A program made the translations under genes and the position numbers. The notes under the pieces were generated by a model. It was not told where the DNA came from. It did not search any database and saw nothing but the letters and a program-made list of their open reading frames with translations. From assembly GCA_910577955.1 (NCBI GenBank), contig CAJTNC010000029.1, positions 1 to 37,826 of the forward strand: a DNA stretch of 37,826 nt, given 5' to 3'. Positions 1 to 8,531 of this stretch are shown here, in pieces (positions within the stretch are counted from its first letter, which is position 1; every line of letters begins with the position of its first letter). This DNA comes from an uncultured Lachnospiraceae bacterium. Its GTDB lineage: Bacteria; Bacillota; Clostridia; Lachnospirales; Lachnospiraceae.

Positions 1-37
1 TTATTAATTCAATTTTTTTCACAAACCTCTTGACTAT

Positions 38-178
38 TTATAGTTTGTCATCTCCAAAAATCTTTTTCACTTGCCCAAAATCTGCTGCTGTCTTCTGCAG
101 TTCTCTGGTTTCTTCCAACCCATTTTCAAGTCTTCCAAATCGTCTCTCTAAGCCCGTATAAACATCCGGTCTCAAACC
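38..178 (-). pseudogene. Possible C-terminal remnant of a small helical protein
   Basis: An open frame of 46 codons ends in TAA at 38-40 and is preceded in frame by a TGA at 179-181. It has no ATG and no ribosome binding site. The residues are charged and helix-prone (for example ERRFGRLENGLEETRELQ), as in the tail of a real protein, and an ATG-started peptide in another frame (MRFETG) lies just upstream, so a frameshifted gene is possible. It follows the TfoX-domain gene on the same strand. I do not recognise the family, and it could be chance. Confidence 0.25.
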
Positions 179-204
179 TCATCAGTCTTTCCACTGCGCT
201 GCTA

Positions 205-462
205 CTACTTTTTTAGAAAATCACTAAACTCTTTTAATTCCTTTTTCGTATCTTCCGAAAGTCTGTTAAATTCTATATCATGAATCGCTCCCTCTAATGT
301 ATATAAATGTACCAGACACACACTCGGATATTTCTGCTTTAGCCTAAGAAATGCGTCCTTTGCGCCCACCTCAATAAGTTTCTCAGCCGATTCAATACCA
401 ACAGATATTAGCTTTTTCTCCATTTCTTTACCGATATTCATCATTGATGTTAATTCTGACAT
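205..462 (-). CDS. TfoX C-terminal-domain protein
   Basis: A small protein of 85 residues matching the stand-alone C-terminal domain of TfoX/Sxy proteins, a helix-hairpin-helix-like fold. The pattern is visible as NIGKEMEKKLISVGIESAEK, then ALKLKQKYP-like and CLVHLYTLEGAI segments, ending in a charged helix. TfoX is a competence regulator in gamma-proteobacteria, but in Firmicutes these short versions have no proven role. I chose the internal ATG at 460-462 because GGGGAG lies 7 bases upstream and the family begins with this segment. The 24 residues available further upstream (to 534) have no ribosome binding site of their own and do not resemble the family. The next gene upstream is a PNPOx-like protein about 90 bases away. 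Confidence 0.75.
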   Translation of the reverse strand: MSELTSMMNIGKEMEKKLISVGIESAEKLIEVGAKDAFLRLKQKYPSVCLVHLYTLEGAIHDIEFNRLSEDTKKELKEFSDFLKK

Positions 463-554
463 ATTTATCACTCCCCATTTACAACGATAAATCCCTGCCA
501 TCAGTAAACGGCCGATGTACTCTGCCAAGGGCATCTTGTCATAATCCCGATCTT

Positions 555-977
555 CTAATCCTCAACGTCGAAACTTTCTGTTTTTAAATTACAATAATGC
601 CTGCCTTTTATTGCTGTAAATTTCAAAACGCAATAGTCCGGGTCGGTTACACCCTGTTTATAATACATAGTATCCCCTGTACACCAAATTTCCTTTTTTA
701 TAGCATCATCTTGCAAAACTTCCATTGTACCTATCAGCATAATGCCTTCAAACTTAAAACGTCCTCTATTATAAAAATAGATACTCGCCTTCGGATTCCT
801 CATAAACTGCTGTGTGCGCATGGAGGATGTATTGGTCGAAAAATAAAAACAATTTCCCTCTATTTTGCGTGGTGCAAACATTGCTTTCATATTCGGAAAC
901 CCATCTTCATCCACGGAACCGATAAATACTGTTTTTTGTTTTTTGATAAACTCAATGATATGTTGTCTTGTTTTCAC
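555..977 (-). CDS. Pyridoxamine 5'-phosphate oxidase-like flavin-binding protein
   Basis: A 140-residue single-domain protein of the PNPOx-like split-barrel superfamily, the general-stress-protein-26 type common in Clostridia. Visible signatures are the strand GSVDEDGFPNMKAMFAP near the N terminus, the FYFSTNTSSMRTQQFMRNPKASIYF core around residues 44-68, and a final CVLKFTAIKGRHYCNL strand. Family members bind FMN, or sometimes heme or F420, and act in the cytoplasm. The substrate here is unknown, and true PdxH activity is unlikely because the protein lacks the PdxH C-terminal substrate-binding region. It starts at ATG 975-977 behind a GGTGGG-type site. It lies upstream of the TfoX-domain gene on the same strand. 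Confidence 0.85.
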   Translation of the reverse strand: MKTRQHIIEFIKKQKTVFIGSVDEDGFPNMKAMFAPRKIEGNCFYFSTNTSSMRTQQFMRNPKASIYFYNRGRFKFEGIMLIGTMEVLQDDAIKKEIWCTGDTMYYKQGVTDPDYCVLKFTAIKGRHYCNLKTESFDVED

Positions 978-1027
978 TTGGTAATTCTCCCACCTTTAAA
1001 ATTATTTGCTTGAATGCAGATTTTTTA

Positions 1028-2014
1028 TCAAGGTTTCAAGGAGAGCTGAATCAAAAGTTCTTCAAAAGCTTTTGTATCCATCACCAATTTACGGAAAGAA
1101 ACCGCAAATTCTTTCAATATTCTTTTGGAGGGAGAAGTCATTGAAAATGTATCTGCTTCACAATCAAAATAAAATTTTTCACCGAATTCAATTCCCTGCT
1201 GTTCTATATACATGGAAGCTACTTTTTCCCAGTCATATCCGTTTCCCAACATATTATTCCTTGCAAAACAATCACCGTTTAGCAAACCGGCATCCAAACT
1301 TAATGTATATCTTCCCGGCTCTGACATCCATCTAAATGGGACAATCATTTCCTTTAGCTTTTTATCCACATCTCTTGGTCTTGGAAATTCTGATTTCCGC
1401 TCATTAACTATCTGCTCATAATTCAACTCTACTCCTTGCTCTTCCAGCACTAAACGAATCTCAACTTCCATATCTGTACGAGAATGCATAATCCAATAAG
1501 GTATTCCGGCTTCTTCCAATACGATACATTGTTTTTTTGTAATCTTGAGTGTTTCTTTTCCTTTCCACATATGCCCTACAGAAGATAGAAATGAAATATT
1601 TTCATAATCTGAATCTCTCCACATGTCATAATACGGATTGCTGAATACAGTTCGCCAACGCCCATTTTTAGAAAATGGATGCCCAATATGCTCAGGTGCA
1701 AACATTCTTCCCGATTGTATTATAATATCAGGATTTTCCGGTATCTGTCCGATATAGGAAAACACCTCTATCAAATCTACATTTCCTGCCTGTATTTCAA
1801 TCAATCTTCCAAATGCATAAATATCATTTAAGTGAAATTTATATTTGCTATAATCAAGCGTATAATCATCATCATTAGATGGTAAAAAAAGAGGAATCAT
1901 AAAAATATCACCTGAATTAACCTCTGTTGTCCTTTTTCCCACAATTAAACCTCCCATATCATACGGGATCACCTTTACTTCCGGGTCCTTAATTTCTTCG
2001 TTCTGCTCATCCAT
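1028..2014 (-). CDS. Two-domain immunity-like protein (Imm26-like plus Imm51-like)
   Basis: A soluble 328-residue protein. Residues about 33-95 (NSGDIFMIPLF, then DIYAFGRLIEI and VFSYIG) resemble Imm26, whose members begin with a GDIFAIPL-type strand and a GR strand. Residues about 252-320 (MLGNGYDWEKVASMYI, then F-DCEADTFSM) resemble Imm51, whose hallmark is GNGYDWE followed by an acidic ADTF/AGMF segment. Both families neutralise polymorphic-toxin effectors, and genes carrying several immunity domains often stand alone as orphan immunity. No toxin gene is visible nearby. The assigned ATG has no good ribosome binding site; an AGGAG lies 19 bases upstream, and the IS110 remnant begins about 140 bases upstream, so the 5' end may have been disturbed. 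The family assignment comes from motif recall without an alignment. Confidence 0.5.
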   Translation of the reverse strand: MDEQNEEIKDPEVKVIPYDMGGLIVGKRTTEVNSGDIFMIPLFLPSNDDDYTLDYSKYKFHLNDIYAFGRLIEIQAGNVDLIEVFSYIGQIPENPDIIIQSGRMFAPEHIGHPFSKNGRWRTVFSNPYYDMWRDSDYENISFLSSVGHMWKGKETLKITKKQCIVLEEAGIPYWIMHSRTDMEVEIRLVLEEQGVELNYEQIVNERKSEFPRPRDVDKKLKEMIVPFRWMSEPGRYTLSLDAGLLNGDCFARNNMLGNGYDWEKVASMYIEQQGIEFGEKFYFDCEADTFSMTSPSKRILKEFAVSFRKLVMDTKAFEELLIQLSLKP

Positions 2015-2155
2015 AAAGGGGCGTCATAATGCTCCTAAACTGAGTCTGCGCTCTGACGGACTAAAGTCTGACTTCGACTCTCTATGTTTTTTCTCTGTCC
2101 TGTTCTTTTCAGCACCTTTCGGTGGACGTCTTCCTGAATCTCACAGTTGTTCTCT

Positions 2156-2970
2156 TTACGCTGCTTGTGGTTGCCTATGAATGTCAGACATCATTTTCTG
2201 CGGATCATAGGTTGCTCCCTTTGTCAGGATGGCGTAGAAGACCCGTATCAACTTACAGCTCATTACGACCTCTTTTGCTAATGATCGTCTGCCTTTTATG
2301 CTTTCCCGAACTGTTTTCCCTTAATGAGAGCTCCGCTGGCTTCTGTATCTGTCTTGGTGATTCGAAACGCCTCATATCACCAACCTCAGCCAGAAATCCT
2401 GCTACCGTGATCACTCCGATACCTTTGATGGCAAGCATCTGGTCGCTTTCGGGTATCTTTTTACACAGACTTTCTATCTCTTCCTTAACGAATTCAAGCT
2501 GTGCCATCTTGTATTCGTAATCCGCAAACAACCGTTTCATTTCATACTCAGCAGCCTAAGTGCCTTTCTTTAAGCCAATGCGTTTCACACAAGGTCGTTG
2601 CCCGTTTCATTCCAACAGCTATTAACTTTGCATCACGCCAGATCTGGTTTATTTTCTCGGCTCCAAACTCCACGATCGCTCTCGAAGTACAGGCTGCTTT
2701 CAGAAGCATCATGCTGCTTTGTGCTTCATAATCCCCATACACTTCTTTGTATTTAGGGAAATATTTGGCGAACCATCCGGCAAATCTGATTTTGATCTGG
2801 GTAAGCTCCCTGATGAGTCTCCTACGATTGGCCGCCATGATCTTTAAATCTGCATACACACCAACCGGTGTATATAGTGCAGAATATCTTCCCTCAATGC
2901 CCAGCTTCGCTATCACCTTGATATGTGGGGTCTCCTTTGAACGATGATTTGTCAACCGGCCAGTTAACAA
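2156..2970 (-). pseudogene. Decayed IS110-family transposase
   Basis: Three fragments in different frames together cover the C-terminal two thirds of an IS110-family (DEDD/Transposase_20) transposase. At 2548-2970 is the linker region with EGRYSALYTPVGVYADL and AEKINQIWRDAKL. At 2253-2566 are the coiled helices (AAEYEMKRLFADYE) and the Transposase_20 core AIKGIGVITVAGFLAEVGD. At 2156-2250 is the tail KLIRVFYAILTKGATYDPQ. A TAG and a frame change lie near 2556-2566, and about 40 codons between KRGRN and VMSCKLIR are missing. The N-terminal DEDD catalytic domain is absent beyond 2970. It therefore cannot be active. It separates the immunity gene from the TOTE gene and suggests the left side of the island was shaped by insertion and deletion. 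Confidence 0.85.
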
Positions 2971-3022
2971 TCATTATTCTATGGGAGGCACTCATTTTTT
3001 GCAAACCCGTTATTTGTTACTT

Positions 3023-3040
3023 AACAGGAATGCTCCTGTT
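3023..3040 (-). terminator. Hairpin just after the TOTE gene
   Basis: A 7-bp perfect stem (AACAGGA, loop of 4, TCCTGTT) starts 6 bases past the TOTE stop codon. On the minus strand no U-run follows it, so it may act as an mRNA 3' end or be incidental; as a terminator it reads better on the plus strand, where TTTT follows. Confidence 0.3.
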
Positions 3041-3045
3041 TTAAC

Positions 3046-6018
3046 TTATATTTTTTCTCCAAAGGTTATCTCCATTAATTCTGCAGCAATTTCCTTACTT
3101 TCCAAACGCATCATGCTATCCTCTATCTTTGCATTACCTAATATATTAATATTACCATACCAAACAATATTCTGGTCTATAATGGAAAAATGCTCACATG
3201 AATCGCGGGCAGTTTTTATATAAAAGCCTGCTTGTCTTATTTCTTCGTGCAACTGCATCCAGAAGACTGCATCGCCAAAGCCATAAGAATCCGATTCCCA
3301 TGTCACTATCGTAACATCAACTCCATTTACCTGTTTATCTTTAAGCAAACGAATCAATTCATATACTTTTGAACCGCTAATTACCGGACTTGAAATGATA
3401 ATGTTATTATCTGCTTCAAGCAGGTCTCTTTGAAAAACTTCTACATAATTATTTCCGTCAAAGATAGCATTTGCCGTTTGTTTTTCTCCTTTTATTCCTG
3501 TACAAACCTCATACCCAATCTGTTTATATGCTTTAAGCCTTTTCGCATACATGTTGTCAAACATAGGGATATGACTATCGACATAATCATATACAATTAC
3601 TTCTTCCTTGCCTTCGTAATCACGATTCAATCTTCCTGTATATTGCTCCACTATATTTCGAGCCGATACCGGCATCGCCATAAATAACGTATCTAACCGG
3701 GGATAATCAAATCCTTCTCCAATAAGTGAACCTGTCGCCACTAAAATCAGTGTTTCCTCTTTACCTACCTCATGAAGCTGCACCAGAATTTTCTTATGCT
3801 CTTTCTTGGAATTATTACCGGTCATAAGAAAAACATGATCCGCATACTCCTTTAAACGATTATACAATTTTTCCGAATGGTCTTTATATTTTGATAATAC
3901 AACAGGTGTCCTGCCTTGCAGCACACAAGCCTTTACATCACTAATAATCTGCTCATCCCGAATACTGTTACTATGAAGAATATCATATGCCGCATTGGGA
4001 TGCATTTTATCCGTAATAACACCTCTTGGTGCAACCGAACGGGTAAATCTTGGATATACATAGTGTTTCACGCCCTGTGCAGCAGCCATTTCCTTTGCCG
4101 TGAAACTATATCGTATCGGTCCAATCAACATATAGTTTATTTTCTCCAAACCGTCTGCTCTTTTCGGAGTTGCCGTTACTCCATAAACATATTTTGCTTT
4201 CACTTCCTTTAACACATTTGAAATCGTATCTGAAGCCGCATGGTGGCACTCGTCGCATATCACAAGTCCATATTGATTCAACAAATCATGGTATTTACCC
4301 TTTTTGCATAGCGAACCAACCATAGCAATATCAATAATTCCAGTCATGGAATCGTGGGCACCCTGCAATCTTCCGATTATATTTTTTCTTGTTTTAAGTC
4401 TCCCCGTCTTAGTCTTATATGTAGGTAATTCTTCATCTATCTCCAAAAACTTTTCCAGAGATTCCTGCCATTGTTCTACTAACGAAGAGGATTCCAGCAA
4501 AATAAGTGTATTTACTTTTTTCTTAGCAATTATCGCACTGCATACGACCGTTTTTCCAAAAGCTGTTGCAGCATGTAATATTCCATTATCAAACTTTATT
4601 AATCCTTCAAGTGCATACGCCTGTTCTTCTCTTAATTGTCCCTTAAATTCAACGTGAATATTTCTTCCGGCCTGCCTTTCGTCCTGAATTTCATATTCAA
4701 TGTGTGCCTGTTCTAAGTCATCTATTAAGCTATCATAGAGTCCTCGTGGAATTTCTATATATCCGCCCAAATGGTCTGCTCCCAAGTAAATCCATCTTGA
4801 GGTATCATAATTAGATGTACCGATTGCCTGATTTTTGAAATAAACAGGATTGCTAATTGCAGCCATTCTTCGAATCTTATTTTGCATAGCAGCTTTCACA
4901 TTCGTATTATCAATATAAATGCCATTTGATAATGTAATACTAAGCTTTCCAGCCATATCACTTGATGCAAACTTTCTATTCCTCTCCCAAGGCTTTTCAC
5001 GGTTTTCTCCTTGTTCACTTTCCTCCATATCTCCAAGTAATAGCGACCATTCTTTTATTTTCAGCTCTAAAAACTCCTGTGACAGCTTTGGCTTGTTCCA
5101 TAGCACTTCCCATTGATTCCTGTACGCATTCCAATTACTGTCAACAAATGCACTATTCCCACTCCTCAATGCCTTTCCCTGCAGCGGAAGAGCTATCAGA
5201 TTGCCAAGTCCGCCTTCCGGCAGTTTATCCTGTGCCGGAATCATTCTGTCATAATACTTAAAGGATTTCAGATTTACACACTCTGCTCCCCTGTCAAGCA
5301 ATGCTGTTCCAAATCTTCTCACCAAAGAAGCGGGAATTGGCTTGTCAAAAAATATCCAGATATGTGCACCCCGTCCTGAACGTGAACGCTCTACCAGTGG
5401 ATTTATTCCATTCAAAACACAGATGTTCCGCATTGCTTCAACTTCTTCTATCCACGCACCATCCACATTTGCGAAGTCATTCTCCTCCGCATTTTTCTCA
5501 TGATTATCAAAATCAAATACCAGAAAACGGCAAGTATTGTTTTTAAGAAGCGGATACACCCCTATCACATCGGAAGCATTATAGGCATTTCCTCTTAAAT
5601 GAGCAAGTATGTCTTCCTTTGTTAATGGTTTATATTCGTAATATTTACAGTTTTTACATGAGACACCTGTTCTTAACTTCCTATGGCACGCACTTGTCCA
5701 AAAATTCCTGCATTGTGTATAGTACCCGGCTTTTCCAGTATCTTTGTTTTCATTTCTCTTAGCATAAACATCCTGACGTCCCCAAAATCTCGCAAAAAAA
5801 TTATTTGCCATCTCATCCGTAATTTCATCCGAATGTATAATTCTTTTTCCCTGCTCCGGATCATAATTTTCTATCTCATCCGCCGCTTTCAAACGAGCTA
5901 TCGATTGTTTATAAGATACTTCTGCCTGATCCAGAATATTTTTTAATATTTGGTTTTCTAACTGCAAATCATTTAATTGTTTTTGCAATTTGCTAATATT
6001 CTCAATCGGGTCACGCAT
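3046..6018 (-). CDS. TOTE-type defence protein: AEP primase, SF2 helicase and PLD-like domain
   Basis: A protein of 990 residues with three parts. (1) After an N-terminal coiled coil (about 5-48), an archaeo-eukaryotic primase-like domain: catalytic DFD at 169-171, SGRGAH at 214-219, and a likely zinc knot with C103, C111, C121 and C124. (2) A superfamily 2 helicase: AATAFGKT (483-490), DECH (589-592), TATPKR (615-620), GEGFDYP (767-773) and QYTGRLNR (792-799). (3) A C-terminal phospholipase-D-like region (about 858-990) in which the usual HxK is HFS (943-945). This architecture matches the primase-helicase proteins of TOTE conflict systems, thought to act against invading DNA; the activity here is inferred. 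The start is the ATG at 6016-6018 with GGGAGGT just upstream, 14 codons inside the longest frame. An 11-bp repeat array lies in front of it. Confidence 0.78.
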   Translation of the reverse strand: MRDPIENISKLQKQLNDLQLENQILKNILDQAEVSYKQSIARLKAADEIENYDPEQGKRIIHSDEITDEMANNFFARFWGRQDVYAKRNENKDTGKAGYYTQCRNFWTSACHRKLRTGVSCKNCKYYEYKPLTKEDILAHLRGNAYNASDVIGVYPLLKNNTCRFLVFDFDNHEKNAEENDFANVDGAWIEEVEAMRNICVLNGINPLVERSRSGRGAHIWIFFDKPIPASLVRRFGTALLDRGAECVNLKSFKYYDRMIPAQDKLPEGGLGNLIALPLQGKALRSGNSAFVDSNWNAYRNQWEVLWNKPKLSQEFLELKIKEWSLLLGDMEESEQGENREKPWERNRKFASSDMAGKLSITLSNGIYIDNTNVKAAMQNKIRRMAAISNPVYFKNQAIGTSNYDTSRWIYLGADHLGGYIEIPRGLYDSLIDDLEQAHIEYEIQDERQAGRNIHVEFKGQLREEQAYALEGLIKFDNGILHAATAFGKTVVCSAIIAKKKVNTLILLESSSLVEQWQESLEKFLEIDEELPTYKTKTGRLKTRKNIIGRLQGAHDSMTGIIDIAMVGSLCKKGKYHDLLNQYGLVICDECHHAASDTISNVLKEVKAKYVYGVTATPKRADGLEKINYMLIGPIRYSFTAKEMAAAQGVKHYVYPRFTRSVAPRGVITDKMHPNAAYDILHSNSIRDEQIISDVKACVLQGRTPVVLSKYKDHSEKLYNRLKEYADHVFLMTGNNSKKEHKKILVQLHEVGKEETLILVATGSLIGEGFDYPRLDTLFMAMPVSARNIVEQYTGRLNRDYEGKEEVIVYDYVDSHIPMFDNMYAKRLKAYKQIGYEVCTGIKGEKQTANAIFDGNNYVEVFQRDLLEADNNIIISSPVISGSKVYELIRLLKDKQVNGVDVTIVTWESDSYGFGDAVFWMQLHEEIRQAGFYIKTARDSCEHFSIIDQNIVWYGNINILGNAKIEDSMMRLESKEIAAELMEITFGEKI

Positions 6019-6073
6019 TATATACCTCCCAGACAGAGCAAAAATATGCCTTAAACACATAGAAGTAGCATAA

Positions 6074-6215
6074 TCTTAAACTAACTCTTGAACTAAATAT
6101 ATTGCTTAGTCCAAGACGAAAACCTTCTGTTTTCAGCGTTTCTGTATTTTCTTGGACTAAATCTTAGACTAATCTTGGACTAAAGCATCCTTTAATGAAC
6201 TAATTAAGTCCAAGA
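6074..6215. repeat. Array of 11-bp repeats TCTTRRACTAA upstream of the TOTE gene
   Basis: Five direct copies on the plus strand: TCTTAAACTAA at 6074-6084, TCTTGAACTAA at 6086-6096, TCTTGGACTAA at 6150-6160, TCTTAGACTAA at 6162-6172 and TCTTGGACTAA at 6173-6183. There is one perfect inverted copy, TTAGTCCAAGA, at 6106-6116 and one inverted copy with an extra base at 6204-6215. Start-to-start spacings of 11-12 bases put neighbouring copies on about the same helix face, and the copies at 6086 and 6106 form a palindrome with a 9-base centre. The array fills most of the 242-base gap between the HEPN candidate and the TOTE gene. An operator array or a recognition sequence for the system is likely; I see no confident promoter hexamers inside it. 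Confidence 0.8.
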
Positions 6216-6260
6216 TTTTTAATCCCCCACTATGTCTGGTTACATTCTCTCTGACACAAT

Positions 6261-6998
6261 CTACATTTCATCGACACAATACTGCTCTTGCAGCTGTTCT
6301 TCAACAGTAATTAATATTTCTATCAAGCCTAGCAATAACTCGTAAGTAACATCAATATCTTCATCACTGTACAAAACAATACCATTGTGAAGAATATTGT
6401 TTCTAAATGGTATTCTTTTGTCGATTTCCTCAGTATAAGAATCCGTATTAGCAAATACTATATATGTAACAGCCAGCACATATATTTTTCCTAAGCTTTC
6501 AGCAGACATACCTTCATTATCTTCAACAGATACCTTATTAACAGCTTTTTTCACTTTCATATTTTTTGTTTTAGATATTTCCAATGTTTTATAAATTAAT
6601 GGTTCAACGTGTGCCAGTAGAATGATTAATTTTTCACGTTTTTCCATAGAAGTAGACAAAATAGTCTTAGCTATATATTGATGTAAATTAGATTTATTTT
6701 GCTCGCTTTTTAACATACTTTGCCAATTTTCTTCAGTATAAATAAGTCCAAAATCCTCCACAATCCAAACAATATCTTCATAACGAAGATTTATATTTTT
6801 TAAATCCTGTACCTTTCCAAAAAATATTGTATCTTTTATGTCATCTGGAATATTCTGAAGAAACTCAGCAAACGTTTCCAATGCTTTTAAAGATGCAGTA
6901 ACATTAATTCCTTCTACAATCTTTGTCATATCCTTTGATACTTTAAGAAAAACTCTGCTCAAATTTTCAGTCATATTATTGTAATTATCATTCTTCAT
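6261..6998 (-). CDS. Candidate HEPN-domain protein
   Basis: A 245-residue all-helical protein I cannot assign to a named family. Near its C terminus it has RIPFRNNILHNGI with the pattern R199-N200-x3-H204. This fits the RNxxxH form of the Rx4-6H motif that marks the active site of HEPN ribonucleases, set as expected between two helices in the last quarter of the protein. HEPN proteins commonly act as RNA-cutting effectors in toxin-antitoxin, abortive infection and CRISPR systems. The gene overlaps the 3' end of the AlbA_2 gene by 11 bases, indicating translational coupling. The ATG at 6996-6998 has only a weak purine-rich site; M9 is an alternative. A simple structural or regulatory role is possible if the motif match is chance. 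Confidence 0.5.
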   Translation of the reverse strand: MKNDNYNNMTENLSRVFLKVSKDMTKIVEGINVTASLKALETFAEFLQNIPDDIKDTIFFGKVQDLKNINLRYEDIVWIVEDFGLIYTEENWQSMLKSEQNKSNLHQYIAKTILSTSMEKREKLIILLAHVEPLIYKTLEISKTKNMKVKKAVNKVSVEDNEGMSAESLGKIYVLAVTYIVFANTDSYTEEIDKRIPFRNNILHNGIVLYSDEDIDVTYELLLGLIEILITVEEQLQEQYCVDEM

Positions 6999-8496
6999 AT
7001 TCTTTTACCACCCAACGTCCGGTTCTGTTAGTGCCCTCTCTTACAAGTACACCTTCTTCCTGCAATTCTTTCATATCCTTTTGTACCTGTTTTCTTGTTA
7101 AATTCATTTCGTCCATAAGCTGAGTTTGAGTCATCATCGGATTTTCTGCCAAAATTACTAACATTGCTTGTTTTCTTTCAGCTCCTTTTTTCGGCTTCTT
7201 TTTGGCTCCTTTTTGGCTCCTTTTTGGCTCTTCATCATAAACAGCCGCAAATTTCTCATGAATAAACAACCTCGTTATAAAATAACTTCTATCCTCATCT
7301 GTCTCAAATTCCGGCTTTGGAGAGCCGTTTGCTTCTAAGGCATCAAGAATCTTCTTAAAGCCAGTATTTCTACCTTCTGTCAAATGCAATTCTTTTAGGA
7401 AGTCACCAATCCGGCGATTTCTATAGCGGCGGTTTGATACGCGATAATTTTTTAAACCTTCAATCGTTACAGAACGATCAGGTCCCGGAAAACTAACAAT
7501 TTCAATTCTGTCATTTTCAACACGTACTTCGATTGTCTCTCGTTCGTCATAGGCACGATGATATACAGCATTTGATAATGCTTCTTCCACCGCTGCATAC
7601 GGAAAATTAAAAAAACGGTCTGCTTCCGCCCTATCCGGATGTTTTACAACTTTTTCTGTAATAATCACATTTTGGATATACTGCAACGCATCCCTAAGCT
7701 GCTGATGAATTGGTCCTTTAAAAGTTTTCTCAATAATATCATTACCGCCAAGTCCACTAGGAAACTGCACTACGTCAATCTGAGTATATGGGAAGAACTT
7801 GTCCGGCTCCATGCTAAAAAACATCAACCCAACATTTTTAGGTTTCGTGTATTCCGGCAAAGTACTAACAATATTCATATCTTGGCACACTTCAACAAAA
7901 TCTCCTGTTTTTGATTTCTCATACAAGGAGCTTTTTACCTCTTTCAAGTAATTCTGAATAAGCGTAATATTCAAATCCGACATCTCTGCCTTATGATTTA
8001 CTCGATCATCAAACGGAACCCTATTTGCAAGGTTAAACAAGTCCTTTTCCTCATCATCAGTTGGTTCCACAGAATTAGAAGACTTACGAATGTAGTGAAT
8101 ACGCTCCTTATTATTCTTATCCATAGTTTTGGGAGATGAATATGGGCGTGTTTCCCCACCCGGACACCAAATTACAATGAACTGCTTGTCCTGATAAGTT
8201 TCCTTACCAATAATCGGCATATAAGCAGGTCTTATTAGCTTACATTTTGCAAATATCTCCTTTTGATATTTGTCAAGTTTTTCTACTGGCACACCTTTTA
8301 GCGGGTACACTGGACGACCATTCTCTTCTTCTACTCCTATGACAATATAACCACCACCCCAGTTATCAAGGTCATTGGCAAATGCACAAATAGTTTTCAA
8401 GGAAGCTGCCGGATCCCATGTTTCTTTAAATTCAATTCTTGCCCATTCGACTACTTCTCCGGATAATAATGTTTTTATGTTTGTTGGTATCGCCAT
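6988..8496 (-). CDS. AlbA_2/Schlafen-like ATP-binding transcriptional regulator
   Basis: A 502-residue protein with the layout of COG2865-type regulators. It has an N-terminal AlbA_2 (Schlafen-type) domain (WARIEFKETW at 18-27 and ICAFANDLDNWGGGYIVIGV at 36-55). A GHKL/HATPase_c_4 region follows, with an N-box-like EALSNAVYHR (305-314) and a GRNTGF box (375-380). A Lys-rich linker (about 425-443) leads to a winged helix-turn-helix (about 444-495, TQTQLMDEMNLTRKQVQKDM). Such proteins bind nucleic acid and probably ATP. The longest frame starts 8 codons earlier, but the ATG at 8494-8496 has AGGGAAGG at good spacing. It lies 35 bases after the Argonaute gene and overlaps the HEPN candidate, so it could be the antitoxin or sensor partner of that protein, or the regulator that reads the 11-bp repeats. 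Confidence 0.8.
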   Translation of the reverse strand: MAIPTNIKTLLSGEVVEWARIEFKETWDPAASLKTICAFANDLDNWGGGYIVIGVEEENGRPVYPLKGVPVEKLDKYQKEIFAKCKLIRPAYMPIIGKETYQDKQFIVIWCPGGETRPYSSPKTMDKNNKERIHYIRKSSNSVEPTDDEEKDLFNLANRVPFDDRVNHKAEMSDLNITLIQNYLKEVKSSLYEKSKTGDFVEVCQDMNIVSTLPEYTKPKNVGLMFFSMEPDKFFPYTQIDVVQFPSGLGGNDIIEKTFKGPIHQQLRDALQYIQNVIITEKVVKHPDRAEADRFFNFPYAAVEEALSNAVYHRAYDERETIEVRVENDRIEIVSFPGPDRSVTIEGLKNYRVSNRRYRNRRIGDFLKELHLTEGRNTGFKKILDALEANGSPKPEFETDEDRSYFITRLFIHEKFAAVYDEEPKRSQKGAKKKPKKGAERKQAMLVILAENPMMTQTQLMDEMNLTRKQVQKDMKELQEEGVLVREGTNRTGRWVVKEYEE

Positions 8497-8531
8497 GATT
8501 GTACCTTCCCTTCTGACCAAAAACTAATTTA

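Noticed and set aside
2122..2520. A 132-residue plus-strand open frame
   Set aside because: It is the reverse of the IS110 transposase remnant and has no ribosome binding site.
2156..3045. Intact IS110 element with bridge RNA
   Set aside because: The transposase lacks its N-terminal catalytic domain and has a frameshift and internal deletion; only 75 bases remain before the TOTE gene, too little for a non-coding end with a guide RNA.
6074..6215. CRISPR array
   Set aside because: The repeated unit is only 11 bases, occurs in both orientations and has irregular gaps of 0 to over 50 bases; there are no spacers and no cas genes.
7197..7230. Tandem repeat in the AlbA_2 gene
   Set aside because: The GGCTCCTTTTT-like units are simply the Lys-rich linker codons; it is too short and imperfect to be more.
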